From Bryum argenteum (taxonomy: Eukaryota > Streptophyta > Bryopsida > Bryales > Bryaceae), in NCBI GenBank assembly GCA_037043015.1, contig CM073322.1:20285601-20349600 (forward strand): a stretch of DNA of 64,000 nucleotides, given 5' to 3'. Position 1 is the first letter of the stretch; every line of letters starts with the position of its first letter. Below, one piece after another: positions 1-11,032 of the stretch. The notes below the pieces were generated by a model. That model worked only from the letters and a program-made list of their open reading frames with translations. It was not told the origin of the DNA and made no database searches. Position numbers and translations under genes: made by a program.

Positions 1-283
1 AAGAGAAATATTTATGAACAGGCATTCAGAAGTATTGCCCTTTAACTGGGTTCGAAAGTCAAAAGCCATAAAAAAGTGTAATATTACGGAGTTTTTGGTC
101 ATACTACACAAATCGAGCAATATTAGGAAGGACTTGCGTAATATTTTTAAAAAATTATGCCATTCTAGAGGCATAAATATACTTTAATTTGACTTCAAAA
201 ATATGCTTGTAAAATGACACGTTCTAGAACGCGGCCAACATGACACATGAGGGCTTTTGCAAAATGGCACAAGGAATACTAAA
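1..283 (+). repeat. Element B, partial (copy B1)
   Basis: This is the 3' part of a roughly 425-bp inverted-repeat element (called B here) found at least seven times in the window. It carries the family's recurring phrases about missing mRNA-like lines such as TGTAATATTA and AAAATGACAC. Its left end lies outside the window. Its last bases reappear at 1201-1212, after an inserted element A. Confidence 0.7.
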
Positions 284-1200
284 AAGTGTCACAAATGAAC
301 AAAAAGATAAAGTATTTATTCCCAATCTTATAAACTTGGAATAGACTTGTTATAGATTATGTGGACTAAAACTTGACTCATGGAACCTCATAGATTGCAA
401 GATCATAGCATATTGGTGCACAAAACCAGCTACAAATACCATCATTTTCTCCTTAAAGTGAAAATACTATCAACATGAAATTTGTAAATAAATAAAGGAA
501 TTACCAACTAGAAATTTGTTCATTTTCATCTTAAATGCACTCTTGTACCAAAAAATTCATCAAAAGAATACCTTGGGTCAAATAGTAGTCTTGCAATGGT
601 GAAAAGTGGCAAAAATGTTATAAACAAAAATAGACCAAAACAACACCCCTTGCACATATCTGAGCCTTATCTTGAATATACCCCGATCACATTAAGATTT
701 TTACGACTAAAGATAGACCATAATCCATCCTTACAAATAAAGTCAGAATCTAACAGTGAATGAAGGAGATATATATCTTTAAAATCCATCCATTTTTTCA
801 CTTTTTCACTGTAAAAACATCATCGAAAATTCAATACCAAAGTTATCCACATCAAACAACTTCCAACTACACAATTATTGGAATGCACCTAAACATCAAA
901 CTTATGTGAATGTGAACTTAATTTAATGAGGAACTACTTTTGTTTTCACATAATTAGCTTTTAATGGTATAACATGCCAAATGTTTGAAAACCAAAAACA
1001 AAAGCTGCCTTCACTATATTGCATGCCATTTATTCATACTTATTATATAGGTTAAAACTTCTACCACACAAAATAGACTCGATTTGTAACCCAATTTAAC
1101 TATATCGTCTAAACGGAGTCCGCATAAAGAAATTATGACTCTTCAAAGTTTATGCCCTTCATTCAAAATGTTGTTTTTCGACACTAGGGACGTTTAGGGG
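284..1200 (+). mobile_element. TTAA-flanked element A (copy A1, 5' truncated)
   Basis: A non-autonomous DNA transposon copy. It aligns by eye along its whole length with the intact copy at 42911-43881 and ends in GGACGTTTAGGGG followed by TTAA (1201-1204). The 5' terminus is lost. After the TTAA the sequence returns to the end of element B (CAGAATTG), so A sits inside B's terminal repeat. No coding capacity is seen. Confidence 0.75.
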
Positions 1201-1204
1201 TTAA

Positions 1205-1674
1205 CAGAATTGTGGTTGGTAGCATGTCCACAAAGATATATTATTTTTGTAGGCATGAACTTGAGTGCAAGGAGTGTAGTTTTGGACTATTTTTCCTTTG
1301 TAAAAGTTTTGGCAAGAAGACCGTTGCAAGGCCATTATTTGAGCCATGAACTTCTTTTGGTACAAGGGTGTTATTTAGATGAAGGTGGACAACTTTTTAT
1401 GTGGTGAATTTTTCATTGCAATTGGTCAATTGGTAGCATTTCCACTTCAAAGTGAAAATGATGAGATTTTGCAGTTTGGTTTATGTACTAATACATTACG
1501 ATCTCACAATCTATGAGGCTTTATGACTAAAATTTTGGTCCACATGACCTACAATAAGTCTATTATAAGTCTGTAAGGTTGAGATCCAAATAACTCATCT
1601 TCATTTTTACCTATGACCAAAAAAAGAAATCAAAATTGAGTTTTTTGGCTAAAGATAATTAGGCGCGTAAAGGG
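1205..1674 (-). mobile_element. Element A, inverted partial copy (A2)
   Basis: Reverse-complement copy of the 5' half of element A, arranged tail-to-tail with A1. It ends with a degraded form of the A terminus (CGCGTAAAGGG) followed by TTAA at 1675-1678. No open frame of interest. Confidence 0.6.
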
Positions 1675-1678
1675 TTAA

Positions 1679-2925
1679 GTGAATAAATTAAAGGAATTTA
1701 AAGATTTGATATTGTAAATACACTTGGTTATCACGTCATTGCTCAATGATTTCTTTACATAAACCTTCAGTCTAGTATGGGAAATAAATAATATGAATCC
1801 ATGTGCAAAGGGAAGTGAACTTGGATGGTATTTAACCTTACTTATATCAAGCTAATAAATTTTATGTCAATACCAAAATTACAATCAAAGTAGGATCAAA
1901 TAAGCATACAAGACATGATGACTTGATATGTTCACAAATGCTCAACTTGGAACTTATGCTATTTTGTAAATGATAAAGAGCTTTTTTTGCTTGGATATCT
2001 TCTAGTCTTAAGATGAACTTATCATAAAAATCTCACTTTAAATGAGAAAGAGCTTTTTTGCTTGGATATCTTCTAGTCTTAAGATGAACTTACTATAAAA
2101 ATCTCACTTTCAATAACAAGATAACACAACCTGCACAAAGTGGACACCGAATTGTACAATAGTCATTTCCATAAAAAATAGTGTTAATATCATGAGGTTG
2201 AAAATTAAAATTTTCCAAGCTAAATTTTAAACTGTATGTTTGGAGCTAGAGGCTTTCTCATTTGTAACTAATTCAAATTATATATGAAAATTAGTAAATC
2301 ATGCATTTATGAAGCACATGAATATGATCTAAATCTTCTATGCAACTTGAGTTTAGGGGTTCCATAGATTTGTTAATCATAAGGCAATGTCTCAAACACT
2401 CTCTTCCAAAACATGCACAACATATCCATATTTCTTTATAGAGACAATTATAAATTGTTCTTGTAACTTTTGAAAACAACAAGGATTTTGAAATATCATG
2501 TAATGATTTTGAATAAGGTTGCAATTTAATTTTTCCCATTAATCATTGGATTGTAGAAGTGTAAACTAGCCTTAGGGGAGTCATCAAAAGGGACCCTTTT
2601 CATATCATGTGCACAAAAATGTAGGGTGCTCTAAATAGGCCTGACATTCAAATCGTGATGAATACACAGGTATTATAAAATCATGTCAATCTCAATTTTC
2701 ACAAGATCACGTCATGTTACTATGTAGATTCTAATGCACATACGTTACTATGCAATCTCAATTGCACAACAAGAAAATTAAAAAATTAAGAAAAATTAAA
2801 AATAAAATATATAACTTTGAAAAAATCAAAAAAATAAAAAAATAACAAAATCACTTCACAAAGCAATACTCGATAGCTCAAGAGAATAAAATTCAAGTGC
2901 AAAGAACATTCAAAAGGAAGTAACC
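1679..2925. repeat. AT-rich spacer with a 72-bp direct duplication
   Basis: No gene is recognised here. About 64 bp are repeated in tandem with a 72-bp period (1976-2039 and 2048-2110, each with TTGCTTGGATATCTTC). The remainder is AT-rich low-complexity sequence. Confidence 0.5.
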
Positions 2926-3385
2926 CCAATTCCGTTAAAATGGAGGTATTCCATGTGCTAGTTTGCCAAATCCCCTATGTGCCATTTTGCTCGCATTCTA
3001 AAACGTGCCATTTTGCTCACATTCTAGAACGTGTCATTTTGCTCGCATTCTAAAATGCGCCATTTTACAAGCATATTTTTGAAATGTAGTTGAGAAGTAT
3101 TTATGGCTGCAGAATAGCATGTTTATTAATATCACACACACATGTATTCCGTAATATCAAGCAATTTCTGTAATATCACCATAATTTCCATAATATCACA
3201 GATTTTTTATGCTTTTTGACCTTTGAGCGTATCCAAAGGGCAATATTTATGAACTGCCGTTCAATAACATTGTTGTTTTTGAAATGCGATTAGAAATATT
3301 TACCCTATCATGTCAAAACTTGACAAAACCAACGTTACTATATTCATTTTAAGCACTCAAGAAGCGCCATTTCAACAGAATTAAG
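2926..3385 (-). mobile_element. Element B, copy B2 (reverse orientation)
   Basis: About 460 bp bounded by the inverted termini AATTCCGTTAAAATGG and, at the far end, CCATTTCAACAGAATT. The interior matches the other B copies in reverse orientation. No ORF of note; superfamily undetermined because no clear target-site duplication is visible. Confidence 0.65.
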
Positions 3386-3404
3386 GATAAGGACAATAAC
3401 AAAT

Positions 3405-3795
3405 AATTTGATGACATCCATTCACTAATCTCAAAAGCGATCTCTACCAAACAAATTTGAGATTATGTTTGTATCAGAAATGAACAATTCAGATACGAGC
3501 TTTATAATCCTCAATAAAGAAGAATGTTCATCAGAAAGCAAGGAACTATAAAAACTCCAGTATTTTTCTCATAATAGAAACAGTCTAGATAGTACGTGCT
3601 TTACATTACAAGATGATCACAGCCTTCAAAAGAACTGATAATCAGGTGATTCATTTATCGAGACCTTCAGCACTTACAAAAACACAAGGAAAACCATGAA
3701 AGAACTGATTCCGAAGCAACAATTGCAAAAGCATGAGGAGTAATCATCTTTCCGATGCTCATTTGTTGGCACGGCCAGAGGCTGTATGCATGAGA
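3405..3795 (-). repeat. Arm 1 of a large inverted duplication
   Basis: This stretch is the reverse complement, with small differences, of 6440-6975. Shared landmarks include GAACTGATAATCAGGTGATTC and AGTACGTGCTTT against their complements. The arms are separated by about 2.6 kb of repeats. No protein family was recognised in either arm. Confidence 0.55.
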
Positions 3796-3942
3796 TACAA
3801 CTTCGATTCGTCAGGTACGCTTCAAAACTTAAGCAACCCGCGTGTCTCTGAAAATAACACTGCACGATCAAGACTAGCTACAACTTATACATGTGTATGC
3901 ATTATTTGAATGCCATAATTGGTCTTCAAGATAGTGAGAATC

Positions 3943-4251
3943 TCACCCGTGGGATAACAAAACGAGAGGTCTGTTAGCAATTCCATCGGCAGCAGACATC
4001 GCACTAAGAGCTATGGTAGCAATTGTAACCGCGTTGCTACTTTCTTCCTCTAGCGGAGGAATTCTTGCTCTTGCTGCTGGCAGGAGTACAACGTTGACCC
4101 CACTAACTGTAATTGCAAAGAAGCGAATACTTGTGATACTCACCCAATTTGAGATGAAGTTTTGATCTGTATATTCGATGTTCTCATTTGCACTCAACAG
4201 TGCGTGACGAGTTTTGTGGCTCACCGACCCCATCCTTCTTCTACATAACAC
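3943..4251 (-). pseudogene. Unrecognised gene fragment with one splice donor
   Basis: An open frame of about 100 codons with higher GC than its surroundings. It begins MGSVSHKTRHALLSANEN and reaches a good splice-donor context (TTGG followed by GTGAGTATC), after which a second coding-like stretch rich in Ala, Ser and Ile follows. The same two pieces occur at 16250-16460 and 17080-17220, where they are split by element B. I do not recognise the family. It is most likely a duplicated exon fragment carried in the segmental duplication. Confidence 0.35.
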
Positions 4252-4479
4252 ATGAGATAAGATTCAAAGAACAAATCATTGCCGGTAGTACAAACAAGCA
4301 CAAACAAAAAGCCAAGTGATATCACACTAAAGAAGGAATGACCAAATGAGATCTAAAAAATCACAATTGAAAAACAATGTCAAACTAGTCCAAACAAATC
4401 ACAGTCGAGAAGAACGGGCTAAATCAACCTACACGGGACTGTAGCAATAGCCAAAGCAATGTGCGCGGCTTAAAAGAAA

Positions 4480-4744
4480 TTAGCAAATCAACCTACGTTG
4501 TTAGAGACAACAATCAATTGCAAATCATCGTGCGTGGATTAGAGGCAATGGCCAAATAAACCTGCGCGACTTAGAGTTAGATTCAATGGCCAAACATGCA
4601 ATGGCTAACTTAGCCTAGTACGCATGTTTGAGACAAGAAGCAAAGTAGCGTGTGCCGGTTAAAGGCAATGGCCAAATGGGCGTGCCCGAATTAGGAAAAT
4701 GGCTAAAAGTGCGCGGGTTGCAGACAATGGCCAAATCAGCCTAC
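4480..4744. repeat. GCAATGGCCAAATCA minisatellite
   Basis: Degenerate tandem units of roughly 35-45 bp built on GCAATGGCCAAATCA, then CGTGCGCGGGTTA. Similar arrays lie at 5263-5560, 14275-14690 and 17340-17510. Confidence 0.55.
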
Positions 4745-5262
4745 TGTTAAAGGGATTTTCTATAGAACCAACTTAACGAGGGAAGAAGTCATTACTAGTA
4801 CTCGACTCGTAGAGTCGACTTCTAAAAGTGAGATGGAGTCTGACACTAGCAAATACACAGTAACTCACAGGATCGACTTACACCTTATAAATCACCGTTA
4901 CAGGTTGGGGCGACTGTCCGACAACAAGCACATGCCTTAGGAGGACATAAACATATAATTATAACAAAGAAAAGACGATGGACTCAAACACCAAGCTAGT
5001 AAACGAAGAACATACAAGCATATGGTAACCAAATCAACTCTCCTTGGGTTACCAACAAGAGATAACATACTATATGAGTAAGTAACGTCTTCTCCGAGAG
5101 GAGGTGAGTACATATAGGTTGACTCTAAGGTCGATCCGACGTGTATGTAGGTCGATCGATATGTCCAGTATTAACCCCGACAATTGCTGACTCTACTGAT
5201 AATCTATACCTATCGGGTATAGACTAGCAAAAACGGAATATTCGGGGAAAATTTGGTTAACA
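4745..5262. mobile_element. Possible solo LTR (TGTTAA...TTAACA)
   Basis: A 518-bp insertion interrupts the minisatellite; the duplicated copy near 17.4 kb lacks it. It starts TGTTAA and ends TTAACA, a 6-bp inverted terminus in the TG...CA form typical of LTRs. Flanks CCTAC and CTTGC are only partly alike, so a target-site duplication is not proved. No coding sequence. Confidence 0.35.
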
Positions 5263-5976
5263 CTTGCATGGGTTAGAGGCAATGGCAATATGAGCTTGAA
5301 ATAATCATGGTAAGAAAGCAATGTCGAAATCACCTAGAGGCAATGGCGAAATAAGCGTGCATGGGTTAGACGCAATGGCGATATGCGCTTGAAAGGATCA
5401 GGGTAAAAAAGCAATGTCCAAATCACGTGGAGGGGTCGTGGTATAGAAACAATGGCCTATTCAGCTCAAAAGTATCATGGTTTAAAAGCAATGACCAAAC
5501 AAGCATGGAAGGGAATATGATTAAAAGAGCCTAAAATTATCTTAGTAAAAAGCAATGGTCAAATCAACCTAATTGGCTAGACTAGACAATCCTAGTTGGT
5601 GTTGCAAACTAGTAGAATTAATAATTAAAATGATTGAGCGCGAGATATGATTAGGCCAGTGAATCAATGGTTGAATCAGCCTAAGTGATTACAGTAAATA
5701 AAGAATGGCCAAATCAAACCAAATGCTAAATAAAGAATCGTAACTTATAGCACAAATAAGCACAATTAAGAAGTCAACTTACTCCAAAATAAACACGTTA
5801 AGAAGCAATGGTCCTAGCGCATACAATTACAACGGCTAAGCCAAATTAGACGAGAATACTTAGTGTAAAGAAGCTCAATTTCTAATAGGGCATTGACTTT
5901 GAAAAACAAGCGAAGACAAACCTGCTAAACATTACATCAAAGAAGCAATGTGAGTTTAAAGGCAATTGAAGTAGAC

Positions 5977-6424
5977 CTCAGTTTTGTTGAAATGGCATTA
6001 TTATGGTAAAATGGTTTGTTTTAGGGTGCTTAAAAAGAAAAAAGTAATATTGGTTTTTGTGGAATTTTGAGACCAAAGGGCAAATATTTCTCAACTACCT
6101 TTCAAATCAACAATGTTTTTAAAGAGCCATTCATAATCATTTGCCTTTTCACAAAATATTCCTTTGAATGTTTTTGAACAAGCCTTTGGAAGTATTGCCC
6201 TGCCTTTAACATGGTTCAAAAGTCAAAAACCATAGAAATATGTAATATTATGGAATTTTTGGTCATATTAGAGAAATCGAGCAATATTCGGAGGACTTGC
6301 GTAATTTTAAAAAACCCGTGCCATTTTAAAGCATAAATTTTTTTGAGTTTCGATTCAAAAATATGCTTGTAAAATGACACAATTTAGAACACGCCCAAAT
6401 GACACATCGAGGCTTTAGCAAATT
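5977..6424 (+). mobile_element. Element B, copy B3
   Basis: Starts at CTCAGTTTTGTTGAAATGGC, a diverged B terminus, and follows the family consensus until it is cut off at the start of the inverted-duplication arm near 6424. Confidence 0.6.
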
Positions 6425-6439
6425 TCCATTGCCTATGAG

Positions 6440-6975
6440 AATCATAGTTGTATCTCTTGCATGCAGCCTCTGACCATGCCAACAAATGAGCATCGAGCAT
6501 AGCATGCTCAGAGAGTTGAGTCGAGGAGCCATTGTAGGAGAGCACCAGTGCGGCTCCAAAAGCGTGGACGGGCCCAGCAATGCCGAAGAGGGGTAGCAGT
6601 GCACCTCTCGTAGTCTCCGGGAAGATGATTTCTGCTGATGCTTTTGTAATTGTTGCTTCGGAATCAGTTCTTTCATGCTTTTCCTTTAATTTCTTGCTGT
6701 TACTGCAGGATATAAGTCACTCTCGATGAATGGATCACCTGATTATCAGTTCTTCTGAAGGTTGTGATCATTTCGTAATAGAAAGCACGTACTATCTAGA
6801 CTCTTTCTTTTCTGAGAAACATACTGAAGTTTTTTATAGTTCCTTGCTTTCTGATGAACATTCAGCTTTATTGAGAGTTATAGGAAAGCTCGGATCTGAA
6901 TTAATACAAATTAGATCTCAACTCTGTTTGGTAGAGATCGCTTTTGGGATTAGTGAATGGATGTCATCAAATTAT
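6440..6975 (+). repeat. Arm 2 of a large inverted duplication
   Basis: Inverted counterpart of 3405-3795, longer by a GC-richer stretch (about 6500-6640). A pyrimidine-rich run ending TTACTGCAG near 6710 resembles a splice acceptor, so this may be a duplicated gene fragment, but no protein family is recognisable. Confidence 0.45.
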
Positions 6976-7385
6976 TTGTTATTGTCCTTCCTTTTGGATG
7001 TTCTTTGCACTTAAATTATTTTCATTTAAGTTACAGAGTATTGCTATGTGGAGTGAAAAGAAAGAAATAAATATAGAAAACATATATAAAAGGTGGCCAG
7101 TAATGATGCAATTTTTAGGAGATCCACAAGGATGTTGAAAGTGCAAGTGATGTTACTAGTGCAAGCAATTTTTGTGCATGGGAAAAATTAGTAGGAAGCT
7201 AAAGCAAGTGAAAATCATCATTTTTGGACTCTTCTACGATGAGATCTGATTTCATGACTTTAGAAATATAGGTGTTCCTAAAATGATGCCCTTAAATTGA
7301 CACTTTATAATGTTTACATTGCATACATGGTACCCTCTTTCTGTGAACAACAGCTTCATTGTCTCCTCTCTTTCATTAGGCCACG
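6976..7385. other. AT-rich spacer, nothing recognised
   Basis: No coding, RNA or repeat feature that I can support. Confidence 0.4.
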
Positions 7386-7990
7386 GTAATAATGGACTTT
7401 CACTCTCTCCCCGGCTGAGGTTCACAAGTTCAAGAAGGCTGTGGAGCAAGCCTATCATTTCCAAGTTTGCTAAAATTTGGCTCCGTGAATGGCCTCATTT
7501 GAATTTTTTCATGGCTTCTAGGTTGGATTCACGGTAGTATTTGTTCTCTGTGATTAGAGTACCGACAAATGAGCGATTGAGATTGTGGTGTTGCAGATGT
7601 TTTAAGATAATCTGTTGTGCATATCCGTGGGGAAGATGCAAAAGTCTCCAAGCAATTAAAGAGGCTCGTCACATGCTGTTTACGGACCTGCACTTCAATG
7701 TGATGTACAATACAATGGGGACTGTGTAGTTGAGATTGTTGTTAGCTGAAGGCCTGTAGATATCTGTGAGGAGAAAGCTTCGGAGGTGAAATTCACGTTT
7801 TCACCTCAGTGGAGCCCTACCACGAAGTCATTTAACAAGCGCACAATCATGTGGAGAAGTGCCAGAAGTGATCATTTTTGCCTCAACACTCATTAGTTCT
7901 CCATCATTGACGTTTTGTGTCACTCTACTACTTTTGAAAGCTTTCCTCACCACCATCCTCATTCATTCGAGTACTCAAAATCGACTTCAT
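7386..7990 (+). pseudogene. TM9SF/nonaspanin pseudogene fragment
   Basis: Broken pieces of a transmembrane-9 superfamily protein, the conserved Golgi/endosomal nonaspanins. In order on the + strand: LSPAEVHKFKKAVEQAYHFQ (the family's pre-DDLPxWG region); an intron from GTTTGC to TTGCAG, ending near 7592; a damaged counterpart of the MYYDDLPxWGFxGK motif ending in VGKMQK; LFTDLHFNVMYN near 7680 (family LFTHLHFDVxYN); EVKFTFSPQW near 7785; and a first-transmembrane-segment stretch SFVTVLLL-like near 7910-7960. Stop codons and frame changes separate them. Because a normally placed intron persists, this came from DNA duplication, not from reverse transcription of mRNA. Only the lumenal end and the first membrane segment are present. 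Confidence 0.7.
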
Positions 7991-7994
7991 CTGA

Positions 7995-8060
7995 GTAAGA
8001 TTTTTTATTTTTTTTTAAATTTTTTATTTTTATTTATTTATTTTTTTTTTTTTTTTGAAA
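7995..8060. repeat. T-rich low-complexity tract
   Basis: Long runs of T broken by A; no gene. Confidence 0.8.
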
Positions 8061-8184
8061 ATTTTGTGCATGATCGAACATTTCAAGAGTGGTTTGGCGT
8101 CATAATGTTTGTGCAAAAAAACAACTGTGAAGTGTCCAAATAAGGGTAACCAATAATGCATTCTATTCATAGGTTGTGTTTAAG

Positions 8185-8429
8185 TACTAGTAGAAAAGAG
8201 AGGGGTTTGCAACGTTACTAACTTTGCTCAAATCTAGCAACGGTTTCACCTTGATCATAAATTCCGTTGATTGCCAATGCAATGATGTTGCTTCTATTCT
8301 TGCAAACATTGTTCAAGCAAGTTCCAAAACATTGCTAAACTTGAGAAACTTTTGAGAAGAAATGTTGCTAAACTTGAGCAACTCTTGAGAAGAAAACGTT
8401 GCAAACCCACTCAAATTGTAGTACTAGTA
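8185..8429. mobile_element. Foldback MITE, CACTA-like (copy 1)
   Basis: About 245 bp with inverted ends TACTAGTAGAAAAG / AATTGTAGTACTAGTA followed inward by GGTTTGCAACG / CGTTGCAAACC. Related to the better preserved copy at 44315-44575, whose ends are CACTACTA. Confidence 0.55.
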
Positions 8430-8446
8430 AAGTTAAAATTATCTGT

Positions 8447-8705
8447 TGTAAGAGTCTAGCTGTCAAAACAAGCAAAAACTACAAAAGAAATATATTGATC
8501 CAAGACTTAGGTTTACAATGAATAAGAGTCCTTTATATACTAATCTCTTGGCTCAACTGCCGAGGCTATACTTTAGCTCTACTGCCGAGGCTATACTTTA
8601 GCTCTACTGCCGAAGCTATACTTTAGCTTTACTGCCGAAGTTCTATTTATAAAATTAATAGCGAGTGAACATCCGAGCTTATCAACGAGGCCTTGGCCCA
8701 TGACA
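8447..8705 (-). repeat. 3' LTR
   Basis: 259 bp. It differs from the 5' LTR by one substitution (near 8533 against 13859) and one extra copy of a 25-bp internal repeat containing CTACTGCCGA. The sense-strand end is CTCTTACA. Confidence 0.95.
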
Positions 8706-8707
8706 AA

Positions 8708-8730
8708 TGTCTCCTCCTCCTCCTCCTGTG
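8708..8730 (-). promoter_or_regulatory. Polypurine tract
   Basis: On the sense (minus) strand a run of GGA triplets (AGGAGGAGGAGGAGGAGA) lies directly upstream of the 3' LTR, the expected position and composition for plus-strand DNA priming. Confidence 0.8.
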
Positions 8731-8748
8731 CTGATGAATTCACAAGTG

Positions 8749-9123
8749 TCATACAAGAGAATGTGCCCAAGGAATATCAGTACCAGACGCGCGCAACAAG
8801 CGCTCGTAATCGTCTAAGGCCATGACATTTTGTAATTGGCAAACAGGTTCCCAAGTAGGCTCCGACCATCCTGTCCACTTTACAAGTAGTTGCCAACCGC
8901 GCCCACGACGTCGATGTTGCAACACTCTTTCAACAGCATACTCGACTTCGCTAGTGGATGCCTCGAAAGCGGGATTGCTCAAAACAACACCGGGCTCATT
9001 ATCATGAGGTAGTTGGGAAGGCAACGGATCCTCAGCTGCCTTCTTCACTAAACTCACATGAAAAACATGATGAATACCTGACGGTGTATTCAAACGAACC
9101 GCATGTGTACCTACGCACTCCAA
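8749..9123 (-). pseudogene. Chromovirus integrase C-terminus and chromodomain
   Basis: A frame of 124 codons. The first part (VRLNTPSGIHHVFHVSLVKK) is the integrase C-terminal segment that precedes the chromodomain. The chromodomain follows at about residues 60-115: EYAVERVLQHRRRGRGW, LLVKWTGWSEPTWEP, then a helix with DDYERLL. The aromatic cage positions are mostly plausible (Y/W/W). In chromoviruses this module directs integration to particular chromatin. It is the best preserved part of the element. Confidence 0.85.
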
Positions 9124-9148
9124 TACACGATAAGGAAGAGCAATCCAA

Positions 9149-10149
9149 TCAAGCTTCTTGATTGGCGGGACGCGTGTTGATGTTCTTCAACTTCAACCAC
9201 ACACGATCACCCGGACGAAAATCCTCGCCACCGAGCGTCGTGTATTTGATCGACGTTCTTGTCTCTCTTGCGCAATGGCCATTGCCGTTGTTGCGATTCA
9301 CTTGAATTACGCCAAATCTCAAACAAGCTTGCGTCCTTTTTCCGCGGTGACAACGAAGAACCCGCTCTCCTCGGGTATAGTAATATTCATGACCAAATGA
9401 TGATAACCTTGAGTCATAAAAATGCGGAGACATACCTATAGATCGCGACACACGATTATTCAACGCCATCATCGCGATCGGCAAAATCGAAAAGCCCAAT
9501 CTTCTTGCTCAAATGTCGTGAAAATACGAAGATATGTTTCAAGCTCTTGATTCGCCCTCTCTTGCACCATCTGCCTCCGGATGGAAAGTCATCCGACAAC
9601 CGACGCGTAATCTTCATCAATCTGCATACTTCCGTCCAAAGCGGACTAACAAATTGACTACCACGATCCGACAAAATTGCTGCGGGCAATACGTGATCTT
9701 TGAAAAACTTGCTCTAAAAGTTTGTGAGTCACATCAAGTGCACGAATTGTCTTCATAGGCACAAAGAATGATAGATTTGGACAAACGGTCCATCACAACC
9801 ATGATATTTGTACGATCGCTTGCTTGGTGCCAATCCAAAGAATAAAATCAATGAAGAGCTCGGTCAAATCCGTGCCGGAATTGGCAAAGGTTTTAGCAAC
9901 CGCTTGCTTCGCTCCCCGCCAAATCTTCGATTTTCCACACACGTTGCAATTCCGCATAAATCTCCGAACATCTTGTGTCAACCTGTGCCACGTATATTCA
10001 CGTGCAATCAAGTCACGCGCACCCTCACGACCTGGATGTCCTGCTAGTGGTGAATCATGAGTAGATTGGATCAAACGCGTCCAAGAGGTTCGTGCGCCGG
10101 AATCCATATTCGTCCACGCCAACGCAATCGATGACCAATCTACGAACAC
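9149..10149 (-). pseudogene. Chromovirus integrase, frameshifted
   Basis: Remnants of the integrase in at least three frames. The HHCC zinc-binding segment is clear (DSPLAGHPGREGARDLIARE, then CNVCGKSK). The core region shows LSDRGSQFVSPLW, containing the second catalytic aspartate. The first catalytic region (TELFIDFI) is damaged and the catalytic glutamate is not confidently seen. Not expected to be active. Confidence 0.8.
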
Positions 10150-10313
10150 TCACTAATCGTGATAGGTAAGCCCCATTCTTTAGGTAGTCGGCGCCACCAT
10201 CCATAACCGCCTTTCGCATCTTCCAATAACGATGATTTGTTTGCGGGCAACATCCCATAATGCAATATCTCTCGTCAATAAATGGACATATGGGACGCGG
10301 GGTCATTATCGAC

Positions 10314-10865
10314 TCAGAAGCGAGTCTCTTTCTCCTGAATCGCATCACCATCCGCGATCCATGCGGATTTAGCGACAACCTTCAAAGCGCCATCATCTCC
10401 GTCCAAAAGTCGATGATATCGATTCATGATTCGATCATCATCTGCGTGTTGGGGAAGATCATGTTCCCGACGAGAAAGTGCATCCGATTGAACTTGATCC
10501 TTGCTAGACTTGTGCACGATCTCAAAGTCAAAATCATTCAACTCGTAGGCCCAACGCATTTGCCTCTCGCTCAAATGTTGCTTCTTCTGAAAATAAGCCA
10601 AATTGCGATGATCTGAACTCACTTCAAAATGTTGGCCAACAAGTAATGTACGCCACTCGCGGATGCAATGTACAACTGCTAGCATTTCCTTGTCATGAAT
10701 CGGATAATTGGACTCCGCTGGACTGTGTTTCTTCGAGAAATAAGCAACCGCATGCCAAAGTCCGTCCACCTTTTGCATTAAGGTGCCACCAACAAAGATA
10801 ACCGAGGAATCACATTCAATGGTTGTTTCCAAACCTGGAGTCCATTTAACGAAAGACCGGCGCAT
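10314..10865 (-). pseudogene. Chromovirus RNase H domain
   Basis: A 183-codon frame. It starts with the end of the RT connection and continues with the RNase H segment: TTIECDSSVIFVGGTLMQK, VAYFSKKHSPAESNYPIHDK, EMLAVVHCIREWR, FEVSSDHRNLAYF, then DALSRREHDLP. The Asp (ECDSS), Glu (DKEML) and Asp (SSDHRNL) catalytic positions appear present. Frame breaks separate it from the RT and integrase. Confidence 0.85.
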
Positions 10866-11032
10866 GAATTAATGCCTCCTTCAATCGATCAAAGGCATGT
10901 TGACATTTCGATGTCCAATGGAAAGGTTGATCTTTCCGCGTTAGTCGAGTAAGAGGTTACTCCGCAATGTTAGAATATCCATCTATGAATTGTCGATAAT
11001 AATTGCGAAACCTAAAAATCCACGAACTCCTT

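Larger units (their letters stand above)
3796..6424. repeat. Segmental duplication block, copy 1
   Basis: This block is matched by 16180-18420 in the same order: a gene-like fragment, the GCAATGGCCAAATCA minisatellite, a stretch beginning near CTAATTGGCTAGACTAGAC, then element B. The two copies differ by insertions: a roughly 518-bp insert at 4745-5262 here, and an element B inside the gene fragment there. 14090-15330 looks like a third, more diverged copy. Confidence 0.6.
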
